From: Lonicera japonica
Taxonomy: Eukaryota > Streptophyta > Magnoliopsida > Dipsacales > Caprifoliaceae
Direction: 5' to 3'
Assembly (NCBI GenBank): GCA_021464415.1
Contig: CM038470.1
Location: forward strand, 34,280,099-34,344,098
DNA: 64,000 nucleotides
Notes under the pieces: model-generated
Told to the model about the DNA's origin: nothing
What the model saw: the letters and a program-made list of their open reading frames with translations, nothing else
Database searches by the model: none
Program-made: the position numbers and the translations under genes
Shown here: positions 51,228 to 64,000 of the stretch, piece after piece
How positions within the stretch are numbered: position 1 is the stretch's first letter
Layout of the letters: every line of letters begins with the position of its first letter

Positions 51228-54200
51228 ACTTGTGACGCCTCAAATCCCGTAATGAGATTTTCACCTCCGGGACACGGTTAATCACGGATGCCGTACGCGA
51301 CGGCGGGTTTAAATTTATAAAAACACAACTTTTAAAATTTTTTCTTGAATAAAACCTGATTATAAACAAATTCCTTCTTGTAAAATTTTGGCATGTGGAG
51401 TTTATTCAGTTAATAAACCGCCCTGTAAAAATCAAAACCAATCACATACCAATTCCCATTAAAACAACTCCACATATGAAAATCAACTTAACAAGTTTAC
51501 ATCAAAGATGTTCACAGATCAAAACCGGTATTAAAGCTTCTACAAAAGATCCTTTACAAAATAACATAACCAAACATTTTATACAACAAGGTCCTTTTCA
51601 TAGAGGACCCAAAAGATAGCATATGGACATCAGAGGTCTCTAGACTCGTAGATCACGCGCTATTCCCCAATGCTTGACCTACAAAACTGTTTAGAAAATG
51701 GGATGAGCCAAAACCGGGCTCAGTGGGAACTATATAAGTTTGTATAGAAAATAACTACTTTGCTTTACTACAAAAGTTTATAAAACAATGCAACGCAATG
51801 CAATTTACACACAAGTGCATGCCGATCCCCACTAGGATTCCCATCCTATTCACCGGAAGCTATCTATCCGACTAACTGGTCCCGTCCCTAGACGTCCCAT
51901 GGAATACTCTCAACTAATTCTCGTATCACCAGAGAACCATTGGTATAAAACCATCTCATCACAAACATTAGATTCCTATGGTTCGTCATGCTACGATAGA
52001 TTCGCTTCCTGTAATCAACTGACCCATGTAATGCCTGTCATACAATCATCTCAACGTAATCACATAAATAAGGATAATAACCACAAGAGATATGATACGA
52101 TCAACCATACAAGTAATAAGCATATAAAGATAACAATGTCATATCTCTTGTATAAAGCCTCAGCTTACACCCCGCGGTCACTAGGCTTAGAGCATCGGTT
52201 CCCGAAGGACCCCAAGCTCTAAGCTAATCATGTCTCCTCCAAGTGAGAGAACTGCTCAGGGACTTGGTCTTATCTCGTAATTCATTTGGAGTTGAACCCG
52301 CGCAGGACATTTTTCCGGGGACTACGCTCCAAATAGTTAACAAGAAGACACCCGTACAAGCACGTTCCTCCAAGGACGGAACTACCTTAGGATGTTTCAC
52401 CTAAGTGTAGAGCTACTATTTCCCGGAACACCGTTCCGTTGATAGAGCCACACGATCTAATCCGCAAGCCAGGGAAGCTATAAATGCAGGACTACGAAAC
52501 TCATCCGCGATAAGGCAATATACATCAATATGATAACATAACAGGCGGCTACCACCGCACTATACTGGGTAGCCCTTTCCCTTGTCTGCTTAGGGTGGCT
52601 CCACTCCAGTTACAACGAGTACCGGTACTCAATCATAGCAGCTCCAACCGCTGCGGCTACAACCGCACTCAATGGGCTACAACCCAATCATAAGGTAGGG
52701 CTACAACCCTCCTTGGTAAGGCTACAACCTTACAATCAATGTCCACATAGATAGTTGGCCAAAATATCAATCAAGAACATGTATGTATAACACAGATGTC
52801 CCAACATCGTTATTAATATCATTCCACCACGTGTAATCATATTAACATCAATATATCCATTTCATCATTAATACATATATACATATCACAAGGCCACATA
52901 ATCCATCACATGTGTAGAAATCAACATAAGGAGGTAAACATGTCATTCACATGGCATGAACAATGAAGTTCATTCTTTAGCCTCATCATAATACCAATAA
53001 TCAAATCTTATGGTCAATAAACTTCATTTACATATGTATCTCACACCATTAGAATGTACCTAAGTAGCGTACTCATTATTAGTATTTACGATAGTCTACA
53101 AGGAGCGCCAAGTTCACAATTTGCTACATACAGTTCCGTCTTTGTGGGTTTTTAAGGAAATCTCCTCAATAGGGCTCGATACTTGTCACTAATGTGATAT
53201 ATAGGTATTTCTACCATTTCCAACCCACAAATAAGCATCTACTATGCACAAACCCCAACATCTCCCATTCATAGGTTAAACATGCAACAAGAAAACGGGT
53301 TAATTGTGAATCTCCGAACATATGTAATGAAAACATGAAATTAATCGAACACACATGCAATATATGTGTTAACCCATCATTATCAACAACCAATTGGAGA
53401 TTATCCTAAGCCAATCCACATGTTTCACTACAAACCTAGGGTTTCATGAAAATCTCCCCCACTTGTGTAGAAATCTCAAATACAACATTTAATAATTTGA
53501 AAAGAAAGTTTAATATAAGTGTCCCCACCTGGATTGAAGCCTCAAACATAATTTGAAGTCCCATAGATGGAGGAATGTGGCTGCCCTAGTTTTCTCCAAG
53601 CCTTGCCAAGCTTCCATGGAGGTTTTGATAGGAGGAAGATGATGAATAGTGATGTTGTGTGCGTAATTCTTGAATCAAGATGAAAATCCCAACATGATAA
53701 CTTACATATATCATCTCTCTCATTCTAGAACTCTTTTTAGGTGTGTGGGAGAAGCATGGGGCGAAATAGAGGAGAAGGGATGATTTGAGTGTATAAAAAT
53801 GGGGTCAAAGTTCTGGAAAATTCAACTCCAGGGCACCAAGATCGATCTTGGGGGTCCAAGAACGATCTTGGGAGTTCTCTGCCAAAAATTTTCCTCCCTG
53901 GATAGCCCAAGATCGATCTTGGCCTTCCCAAGATCGATCTTGGAACCACTGCACTAAATTCAACTGATTTTTGGCCTCTCGGACCCCCGAGATACTGGAA
54001 TCTCGTTTCAAGCCGAACACAAAAGCTGTAGAGGAGAGCGATACGGAGATTTGGGCACTGACGGGGACTCATTCGAACATCGAATGAAGAAGTTATGGTA
54101 TCCCAAAGTTGGCCAAAAATCATTAATCGCGAAAGACCGAAACTCACCATATGCAACCCGAAATCGATTCGGACCACCCGAATCACTAAACAATCATTTG

Positions 54201-57200
54201 CATGAGTGTAAATAGACTAATATGACTGGTGCAAGGTGCCAAAGCACTACGAAACTCCATAAACTGTGATTTCACCATCCGAGGTGAAATAAGCGACCGA
54301 ATGAAGGCAACCACGGTGGAATAAATGAACGGGCTATTACAATTAGAAAGCTGAAGGAGAGGACATTAATGAAAAAGATAGGGCTGAGAAGTGGTTATTA
54401 GGTCGCATGGGTAAGAATGGATGTATGAGTGATGCTACCAAGGAAGTTGACAACAAAATTGTGAGTTTTTATGAGCCAAATTTTCATATACACTACATGC
54501 TAAAATACCTATTATAGTTATAAGCATTACACTAGTTACTATAAATTTACAATTAGCAATTGTCACAGCGTGAAGTTAAAAGTCAGGTTGCGTCTGGTAT
54601 GAAAGTAACTCTAAGGAGCTTCAGATGTCTTAACTTTGGCACTTGGTACTGCTGAGCATGGCCGTCGAGTTAAGGGTGTTGGGAAATGAGTCACCCCAAC
54701 AACATATTTTAATCTCGTAAGGCGTGGATCCAAGTAACATGTGCAAGACCTAGAGTCCAAGTTGCGAGAAACGAATGAAAGGGAAAAAGATAAAAATCGT
54801 CAAATACAAATGTTAACTGCGTAACTGACAAATAGCCAAAATGGTTCATTAACATCTCCTCTACTTGAAAAGGTTTTTTCAAACACGCAAAAGAGTGACA
54901 ATAAGAAGTTTGTAAAGCCTTCTTCAGATTTAAGCGGATCATACAATTCCCCCATCTAAGAGGGAAAATGTGAAACTATCGTCTTTGAAGAGAAAAAATG
55001 AGAAGGTAACACCATCTAAGAGGAAAAGTGAGAAGCTAACAACTGCTACATGGAAAAATGAGAAGGTAAACCTTTTTTTAAAAAAAAATCTTCTATATTT
55101 TTTTTGTTAATTATTTATTTGGTTCATAAATAGGCAAACAGAAATGCACAATTACAACATCAAAATCCCACGTTGAGCCCTATATCTAATATCAGAAAGG
55201 TGTGTAATATTTAATTAACTCACTAAAGTGTGATAAAATGTAACTTTATTTAATAACTATTATTTTCATGACAAGGACAACCATGCAGATTAGCTTTGGA
55301 CACACACACAAAAACATTGTAGCCGTTGGCTTGGTTTTTGAGAAAGTTGGACCGAATGATACAATACACAATATCCGTTTGGGAGATAATAATACTTGTG
55401 TGTCTATAGATGTTGTCTACTCTCCTAATGCGCTTTTCCCTGTACCTATTTTTCATGCTGGCATGACAACTGTTAAAGATGCGCGCACATATCGATCACA
55501 AGTTGCTTGGCGCAAGAAGTTTATCCCACCACAAAATGAGGTGAAGATAAATAATCATTATTTAATCTATAGGACTGTTCATTCCAAAAAATATTTCTTG
55601 ACAAGTTGTGGTTCTTTTACAACTTATACATTTTAACAATCATGTACACTAAGTATCGAAAAGCCAAGATGGTAGAGATGAAACAACTGTTATGGAGTTT
55701 GCTAGAATGGTAGATATTATCATGAAAACTGATGCTATACGGATCCCAATAAATATATTTAGAGATAATCTCAAGTCAACATATGTTACAAAACATGAGT
55801 TAATTCGTTTTTGTAAAATGGAAGAGCTAGATATAGTTTGTCTATATGCATACATGAGGTATGGTTAAAAAAATTATTCTTCAATAACTTTTTTTATTTA
55901 ATTTGTTAATTACAAATTCATTTTTTGATTTTTTTTTTTACAAATTCTTAAGCAAAAATTTTAAAAAGAGTTGACAAGCTATCCAATTTATCAACCCAAC
56001 TTCTTTTGGTGAGGCATTTTCTAAAAAGTACTTTGAATATATTTATTAGGGCAGTGATATTTACAAATACCCCCCCCCCCCCCCATTTTTGTCACAAACA
56101 CCCCCCCCAAGGTAAATTTTTAATCACTAACACCCCCTAAGACTCGCCTAATGAGAGGTGAGTGCAAATGCATACACTCACCTTACTTGGGGGGAGTTTG
56201 TTTGTAATAACTCGCCTAACATCAGGCAATAGATTATTGGAGTATTTTTCAAAGAAGGCCTGCCTAATGAGAGGTGAGTACACTTACATAAATTCGACTT
56301 ACATAAGGAGAGTGTGTTGCTAAGCACTCACCTAACATCATGCAATGAACGGGGGGTGTTTGTGACATATAAGGTGGTGTTAAAATGTGTTTTTAATTAA
56401 ATTTTGGAAGGGGGTGTTTGTGACAGATTTATAGGGTGTAAATAACACCACCCATTTATTATGGATATATTACATAATGCCATAGAGAACCAAGTATTTT
56501 TTATTCCGTTTAACACGAGGTAAGTTTCTTGATTACGATACACTTTAATTTGTACATATAATTACAATAAGTATATAAAGTCGTTCTTATAACTTTTGAG
56601 ATTTTTTTTCTACGAATCATTGGGTGTTGGTTGTAATTGATTATGCATCAATTACTGTGTTTTGGTTGGACTCCTTACATTGCATGCCAACTTATGGATT
56701 TTAAGTCTCTATAGATACGTGAGTAACTTTGGTTTGATTATAGAGACTTTGGGTTCGATATTATACACAGTCAAAATATAATTGGTACAATTGTTGTGGT
56801 CATAGGTTAATTAGATGGATCCAGTACTTGATTAGATTCCACTACTTAGGAGTTATGCAAAAGAAGTAATGTTTTTTGAAGAGCTATGGTGGACATATAT
56901 ATATAGACTAGCTAGCCTCTATTCCTTTTTTTCTCATTTGGTTAACACGATAAGTACGTACATAGTTGGTAAATATAGTTTTGACATTTAGTCTTTATTT
57001 TAATATATATTGTTATTTTTGTTCACTGTGGACAAATTGTTTATATTAGTACATTTTGACATAGCTAGCTAGTTAACTTGATTGTCAGTTATGAATTTAG
57101 TATTTTAATTAATTATGTTGAGCAGAATTGTTATATAATTAGATATTTTATGTAATTTCTTGTATATTGTCTTTTAATAGTTGTATATATATATATATTA

Positions 57201-60200
57201 GATCTTAAAATTATTGGACAGGCTTTTAATTTAAATTTTTAAATTTTTTTTTCATTCATAACGGTTTTCTTAAAACAGTTGCTAATGTGTCTAAATACAA
57301 GACGTTTATTTGTGTTAGTCAAATCCTTACTGTGACGAGCAGGATAAAAGCGTATTAATAATAATTTATAAATGACGGTTTTAACATAAAAATGACTATT
57401 TTTCTTGGAAAATCATGCCTTAATTTTATAAAAATGACGCTTTTATGAAGAATAGTGTACCCATAACATGTCAATTATTTTTTGAACCCGTTAAAACTGT
57501 CATTTTTAGAACCTATATATGACTGTTTTTAATGGGCAATAACTTTTTATGAGACAGCTATAAAGACATGTTTTTACAAAAGCGTCATTTAATAATTAGC
57601 TATTTATGATGGTTTTAAGAACGATCAATTCTTTTATGACGGTAAAGGTTGTGGCAGCTTTCGGGTGTACTAAAAACCGTCACGTATATACATAAATGAC
57701 TCTTTTTCACTGTCATAAAAAGGGTTTTTTCTAGTAGTGTTATTGAATTTCGGCAAGCAGTAAGCAGTAGCAGCCTTCCACATTAGTATTCTTAAAGTCT
57801 CATCTAGTTTACATTTACTTGTGAAGTTACTGCAGACATGTCGCATACGGAACCAATGGCGTCATCAGCTCTTGAAATTGTGGGTCGGAATTGATTACAG
57901 ACAGTATGCCCTTGTGGCGATTAGAAAGCAAGCTAGCATACACCTTCTCGTCCCTTCATGACTTATGCCAAAGCCGTGTGAGAAAAAAATGCCATATGTT
58001 GTGGCTTTCCTCGTCGCTATATCTAAACACAAGCGAAAATATTCCTTCGCTTGCATCCATGGCCATTGCAATAAATAATTTTCCATTGTACTTACTACAT
58101 AGATGTGTCGCATCTATAATTATAAAAGGCCAGCAATGTATAAAGCCTTTAATGGACACATTAAAGGCCCAAAAATTCTTATCAAACATACATCTTGCTT
58201 TTACACTCGTGGGATCGTGCGTGGGTTGTTGTACTTAATAGCGGTTAAATATCTTGGCATAATAGTATAAGACTATTTCCAATTGCTAAATAATTTTTTA
58301 ATAGCCTTCTGCTTCACATTCCATGCATTCCAATATGAAATTTTATAGCCATATTGATCCTTAACAAATGCGATGATAACGCGAATCTTAAGGCCAGGAT
58401 CAGCCTCAACCATGTGTTTTACTTTGCTGGCAATGAATTTGCAGTTCAAATGTTTGTCAGTTAATTTCAAACGATCAAATGTGCATGTGTAGGGACCCTC
58501 GTACTTTGTTATCTTAAATAGCCCGTGTTTCTTCTTCCTCTTACAAGCAAGAAGCCGCCATTTGCACAATTTTTCATGCAATTTACACCTAATTACCCAT
58601 GTATCTGCCTTTGATTTCTCGACAATAAATTCATTTGAATTCTTAATTGCAAACTGTTTTACAACAATATTCAACTTATGTTTAGTCTCATAACTGAACC
58701 CCTTTCGCAATTCATTTTCATCTACTAACTGCTCATTCATCGTCACCTCTTGGTTCACATACGTAACATAAAATTATGTTTACAATGACAATATATCTTC
58801 CACAGCCTACACAATTTGGTTCGATTCTTCCCATTAATCGCTTTCAATGTCACTAAATTCTGTAAGACCATTATATTCCAATTCTTAATCCGTGTCCTCT
58901 CTAGTACAACATTCAGATTCTATACCATCTCTGCACTCATACATGGGCTTGGGTATAAGTTAAGATGAATTGCAAATCTTCCTATTCCTCCCACCAAATT
59001 CGAGCCTTCGTGATGGCCGCGAACTGGAAGGCAAGTTAGAAATATGAGTGCATTAAGTCGATGTGGTGTGCTATACGGCCCAGGCAATGGAAAATTTTCC
59101 CCAATTGGGAGCACATCATAATTCAGGTCAACTTTCTCTACATACAAATCGATTACATTCACAAAAACAGCATTGAAAATCATACCAATTGCAAAGTGTA
59201 AGCTTCCATCATCATTAATTTCACAAACAATGGACATCTACATAAAATCTTTAAGGTGGATGGCGAGCGGTCAACATCCATAATAAAATAAATAATTTAT
59301 ACTAATTTCGAATAAGTAGTACCTTCTTTTAAGACAATGCTGCTTCTATGCTACATATCGTAACTCCAACCATGCTTTCCATTAATAATATGACTGCCCC
59401 AATATAGAAGCATAAACACTTATCAGTATTCACCTTCAACATAATTAATCAAATTTATCACCAATTGATAATAAATAATTTCTTTAAATTAGTAAAACAA
59501 TTTTTTAAAAATAAAATTTTAATATAAAGCACTACATTATATGATAATAAACACATTCTTTAAAAGAAAATACTTTCTTAAAAAAACAAATGCGTACATA
59601 AATTCTTCAAAATAGTTAAATAATTATTCAAAAAACAAAATTAATTAGCAAGCCCTACGAAATATGATAATAAATAATTTCTTTAAAATAGTAAAACAAT
59701 TTTTCAAAAATAAAATTTAATTGTAAAGCAGTACAATATATGATAAAAAACATATTCTTTAAAATAAAAAAATACTTTCTCAAAAAAAAAAAAAAAAACA
59801 TGAGCACCCATACATATATTCTGCACATCTATATCATAAAACCACATATATACATTTTGCAAAAAATTAAAATATAACCATATTTTGGGGATTAGTTTTC
59901 AGGAAAAGATTTGATTAAAGGACAAAATATTAATTTTTTATTATTATTTTCGTAACTTTAATAATATCCCAAAACTACCCTTAATAAGGATATAATTAGC
60001 CAATATAAATTAAAAAACTAAAGATGCTGATAATTAAATAAATACATATTCACAAACATTCAAAGACCTACTTTCCAAATTCAAACACATAAAGTAACCG
60101 TAACGTAATCCGAAAAAGACAACCGATAAAAAAAGCATTCTAAAACTTACCACTTTAAATGCTTACATGCAAACCAATGATGGATTGACTACCAGAACAT

Positions 60201-63200
60201 CAATATGCCCAAGTCCTAACCCATTATTATTACCAAACTTATTGTCTTGCACAACGAAAAAACCTATAGAAAATTAGCAACAACGATGACTAATGAAAAT
60301 GATAACATACAGAAAAAAGAATTTAGTCAACATTGAATTGAATTACAAAATAATTAACAAAAATTTAGAACATCTCAGTTTTGGTACATTTATGAATAAA
60401 TCAATATGTTTAGTAGATCACAGATCTACATTTTGGGTACACAAAAATGTTTGAATATATCAAGTGTATCCCAACTTAGTACAATACACCAACCGACCTA
60501 GTGTATAATATACCATGATGGTATTAGAAAAATGATTGAACATGGAATTTTTTTTTACCATGATATGGATGAAACAAATAGGATCAAGATTTCATATCCC
60601 ATTGGTGTTACGTAGTCTAGTGACACGATTGACAAACCTAGCAAAATTTTTGCGATCTGGAATTTGTATGTTGAAGAATGTTTTTAGTAGTTATGAAGAT
60701 CACAATCACCTAAACCTCGTTATCCTAAAAGATATATGATGACACCATTATTTGATTAGATCAAAAACAGATGAAGGAGGAACGGGGGCTAACATTGTTT
60801 TTAGTAAGGACATTGTTGTTGAAATAGGAAATTGCATATGAGCTGGATAAAATTTAAAAAATTGCTTTGGGAAATGACTAACGGTGACGAGGCAGCGAGT
60901 AATTGTTGGGCTTCAATTGAGCTGGCTCAATAACTTTTAATTGTTAGCCTTAAAACGATAAAAAGAGCCTAAATGAACGATATTACTCAAATGGTATATA
61001 ACCTTTACCACAAACATTGAATTAGAGCAAAAAGAGATACAAAAGGGAATCTGCAAAGTGGGTCATGATAATAACTGGATACGGACTAGACCGACCAAAT
61101 CTAGATACGGACTAGACCGACCAAATTATACACTTATCTGACTAACAAATCCACAAGTGTTTCTGATGTATTATAATTAAAAGATTATTTACACACTATT
61201 TGAAAAAAGGAAAAAAGTTATGGAAACCCACACTAATAATTCTTATTTTCAAAAATGGAAAAAAGTTCTCGCAAGAATCTTAATCAATATTGTTATTTTT
61301 TAAAATCAATAATTCTTCCTACCATGTAATTATATAAGAAATAAATCTGATGATGAATAAGAACTTATGTGGGGCTTGCCGTGTTTTATTAGCCGGAGGT
61401 GTTTAAGAACTCCCATATTAATATCTGTTGACTTTGTAGATCTTAATCTTATTTTGTTAATAACAATAACTTAATCATGTGTAATTTAACATGTTTCTTG
61501 AATTAAGTTTATAGTTCATTTACTTGGAAATTCAAGAAGAGCATGATTTGTACAAAGAAAGCATGCCACTTGACAAGAATCATTCAATCTATATCCGATT
61601 AAGTCAATAAAGCATTGGAAAAGTCAAGGAAGATCAATCTCATTACAATTCAATTCATGAAGGTCAAGGTCGATCAAATGATTATATGAAAAGCTTCAAG
61701 ACAATTGCTTCAAGTTTAGATCAAATTGAAAAAACAAATCAAAGCATTCAAAAACTCGTTAATTCGATAATTGAGTGAGTGCTCAGGATTTATGTAAAGT
61801 TTCTTGTTTGATTATTTATATAGCTCATACATATTGATATAGTATTCATACATTGATCAAAATCAAGTTTGAATCAAATTTTCTTTGAAAACATCATTCT
61901 TACAAAAACCAGTTTTCAAATAAATTCATATTAATTTCAAACGATCATATTTTGAGTTTTTTCGAAAATAAGTGTCTTAGGAACATATTTTTGAGGTCCC
62001 ATTAGAATTGATTTTGGAAATAAATTGCAAAAGTCCAAAAATTGGGATTTTGGCCTGATGGACAGAGCCCATCAGTCGACTGATAAGCTTTGCTCAGTCG
62101 ACTAATGCCTTAAAATATAACCGTTGGAAATCTGACTTTTTGCCATTTTTTTTACTAAACCTCTACCAAACCTCTAAAACGGCTATATCACTTTTGGGAC
62201 TATATATACACTATCTAAGACACATTTTGGTAAGCTTGAATCATTATAGAAACATATTATTCATCTATTTTCATCATTTAAAGATTCAAGAACACATTTT
62301 GATCAATCATTCATTCATTGAGCTATAAATCTTGATTAAACAAGATAACTCTAGTGTGAGCTTCAAATTGTATCTATCAAACACTTGAGAGAGTTATTAT
62401 TCATTGGTGTGAATCTCCAAACACTTTGTAATGTTCTTTTGTAAGAGGTAAATCTCACAATTTAACAAGAAGGTTAATTCTTGTAGAGTGTAGTGAGACA
62501 ATTACACTTGAGTGTTGTGAGAGGTAAATCTCACAAGTTAGCAAGAGTGTTTCTTGTGTGAGTATTGTGGTAGAGCAATACTTGTGGAGTTTAGTGAGAT
62601 AACAACACTTGTAGCGGTTTAATTTTCACGCGGAAGAAAATCTGTTTTAGTGGAAATTCTCGAGGCATTATCCGAGCGTGGTCGTATGGTTTAGATAACC
62701 GAACCGTAAAAACAAAACGTCTTGGGTTTTAATCAGTTTAATCTTTCTAAACTCAATTTCTCCATCTCTAGCCATTTATTTCATTGCTATATTATTGATT
62801 GAGATTGCTATTTATTAATTGCTCTTGAGTTTTGATTGATTGATTTGCTTGTTTTCCTTGATACACTTGTTTAGTTAAATTGTTTTACTTAAACTTTTAT
62901 AGAAAAATTTCAAATTCCGCATTAAGTTTTAAAAACCCTATTCACCCCCTCTAAGCTTGATTTTTGACCTACAATATCAATAATAAAAGAATTTCACATC
63001 GGTAGGGCATATGCAATTGTAGAGTGTTTTTTTAGTTGCTTCATCTTTTTTAAATGTTTACCAAATTGGAATGTTTATCCGTTTCCTTCTCTTAAAGAAA
63101 GGGTTATTGTTAAACATTCTCTCACATTCAAAAGTCATTTTCTTTCCAAACATTTAGTTCCATCTCTTTTACAAGACTCCATTTTTTCACATTTTCTCAC

Positions 63201-64000
63201 CTATTAATTACTTCCCTTTACAAGACTCCCACTTCATATTATACTATTTTTTTTACTATAATGTATCATGGTTTTAGATGCAGGGGACTACAACTAGTTT
63301 TGGAACAAAAGCAAACTCTTTTGACTCTTTATATTTACCAAACATTTATGTCCACTGATCTAGTTTTACTTAATGGATATTAGTAGAGGTGGCATTTTGT
63401 AACCGCAAACCGAATTCTTGCCGAACTATATTAAATGGTAATAGAAAGCTCCAAAACTAACTTAGTTGGTCACCGACTATAATCGGTACCGTTATCAGTA
63501 TCCAATCGGCATAAGTTCGGTTCTAACTAACCGACCAAATTTTTTTTAATTTTTTTATACTCATTTTAATATATATACACTAAGCTTAAAGTGAGGAAGT
63601 GAGAGAAACCTGCCACAAGTTCATTTTTAATATATATATATATAATTTATACTCATTTTAATTTACGTAGTCCACACAAAGAGGAGGAAGTGAGAGAAAC
63701 CCAAAAATGGGTTTCATCTTACTCACAAATCACACACCGCCGACCTTCATTCCTCCGGCACCACCCACCTCCTATTACCTTTCCTTCTCGCACCACCGAA
63801 TCTTCATAAAAGCTCTCTCCTCCTTCCTTTCCTTCTCCCACCACCGAATCTTCATAAAAGCTCTCACCTCATTCCCTTCTCCTACCACCAAACCTCCATA
63901 GCCATCAAACACCACCTTAGCACCATCACTTTTTCTCACCGCTTCGATCTCAACTCCCTCTCACTCACAATTCTAACGCAAACCATTTCAGCGACATCTG

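Larger units (their letters stand above)
49311..56704 (+). pseudogene. CACTA second gene: TNPA-like (Ptta/En-Spm) with DUF8039-like and Ulp1-like parts
   Basis: It starts MDSENDSQSHDMNNSGPQ, then NRGRGPAVLVRLTKM, typical of the plant En/Spm accessory protein. Exon blocks follow: AKFNADLDIKKRVISKI (about 49699), HLLKHRPNKYKKCFDQEDWE, AKRRAMNKYPHHMRKLGYAG (about 50098-50157), EKDRAEKWLLGRMGKNG (about 54376), VTPTTYFNLVRRGS and a coiled-coil-like RDKNRQIQML segment. A DUF8039-like block is at 55268-55636 (GLVFEKVGPNDTIHNIRLGD). The Ulp1-type peptidase part reads FRDNLKSTYVTKHELIRFC, MDILHNAIENQVFFIPFNTR and NHWVLVVIDYASITVFWLDS (about 56615-56675), with catalytic His and Asp. The downstream Gln/Cys motif is absent before a stop at 56702-56704. 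Large insertions occupy an intron (50392-54341) and the peptidase part (56049-56453). Stops and frameshifts mark it as dead. Confidence 0.8.

Overview
This is a gene-poor, AT-rich stretch of plant nuclear DNA, most likely from a eudicot. The evidence is plant-specific mobile DNA: CACTA transposase genes with DUF4216-, Ptta/En-Spm- and Ulp1-like parts, a MuDR-type MULE transposase, a Cassandra element carrying a 5S rRNA-like segment, a TRIM, MITEs, and many long solo LTRs. I see no intact host gene. Nearly everything is transposons nested in transposons, and almost all coding sequence is broken by stops and frameshifts.

Layout. 1-5.6 kb: AT-rich DNA with a PIF/Harbinger-type MITE (1777-2260) and a 520-bp hAT-type MITE with an 8-bp TSD (3582-4101). 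5.6-13.6 kb: two head-to-tail copies of one LTR family. The second copy is split by a 4.1-kb insertion (TSD CCTTG), itself split by a 1.58-kb solo LTR (TSD ATCTT). 14.5-15.8 kb: another solo LTR (TSD TTAAG). 16.1-25.0 kb: a non-autonomous LTR element on the minus strand, with a truncated 3' LTR, a 6.5-kb interior lacking gag-pol and filled with four tandem arrays and a MITE, a primer-binding-like site and a 5' LTR. Two more LTRs of this family stand alone at 27.4-28.9 and 40.7-42.0 kb.

27.3-59.2 kb: one MULE transposase pseudogene on the minus strand, split by two insertions. The first is a 1.5-kb solo LTR (TSD CTTAT). The second is a 28.1-kb CACTA element, 29616-57739 (TSD TTA). Removing the CACTA and one TSD copy rejoins the MULE frame, so the outer limits are well supported. 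Inside the CACTA lie a second CACTA-like element (30747-37145) holding a TRIM and a mannanase exon, a minus-strand pair of captured fragments (an acidic exon plus the last exon of a GH1 beta-glucosidase), a solo LTR, a Copia-like LTR remnant, and the decayed transposase (45.3-48.9 kb) and TNPA/DUF8039/Ulp1 (49.3-56.7 kb) genes. The second gene is in turn interrupted by Cassandra, a 3.1-kb solo LTR and a 405-bp MITE.

59.2-64.0 kb: AT-rich repeats, a solo LTR with TSD ATATC (61426-62973), and a CT-rich stretch at the window end.

The most interesting pattern is that at least four unrelated LTR families each carry a cluster of short palindromes just upstream of the putative TATA box, each family with its own palindrome. 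In the best-preserved family the clusters range from six perfect copies to decayed remnants.
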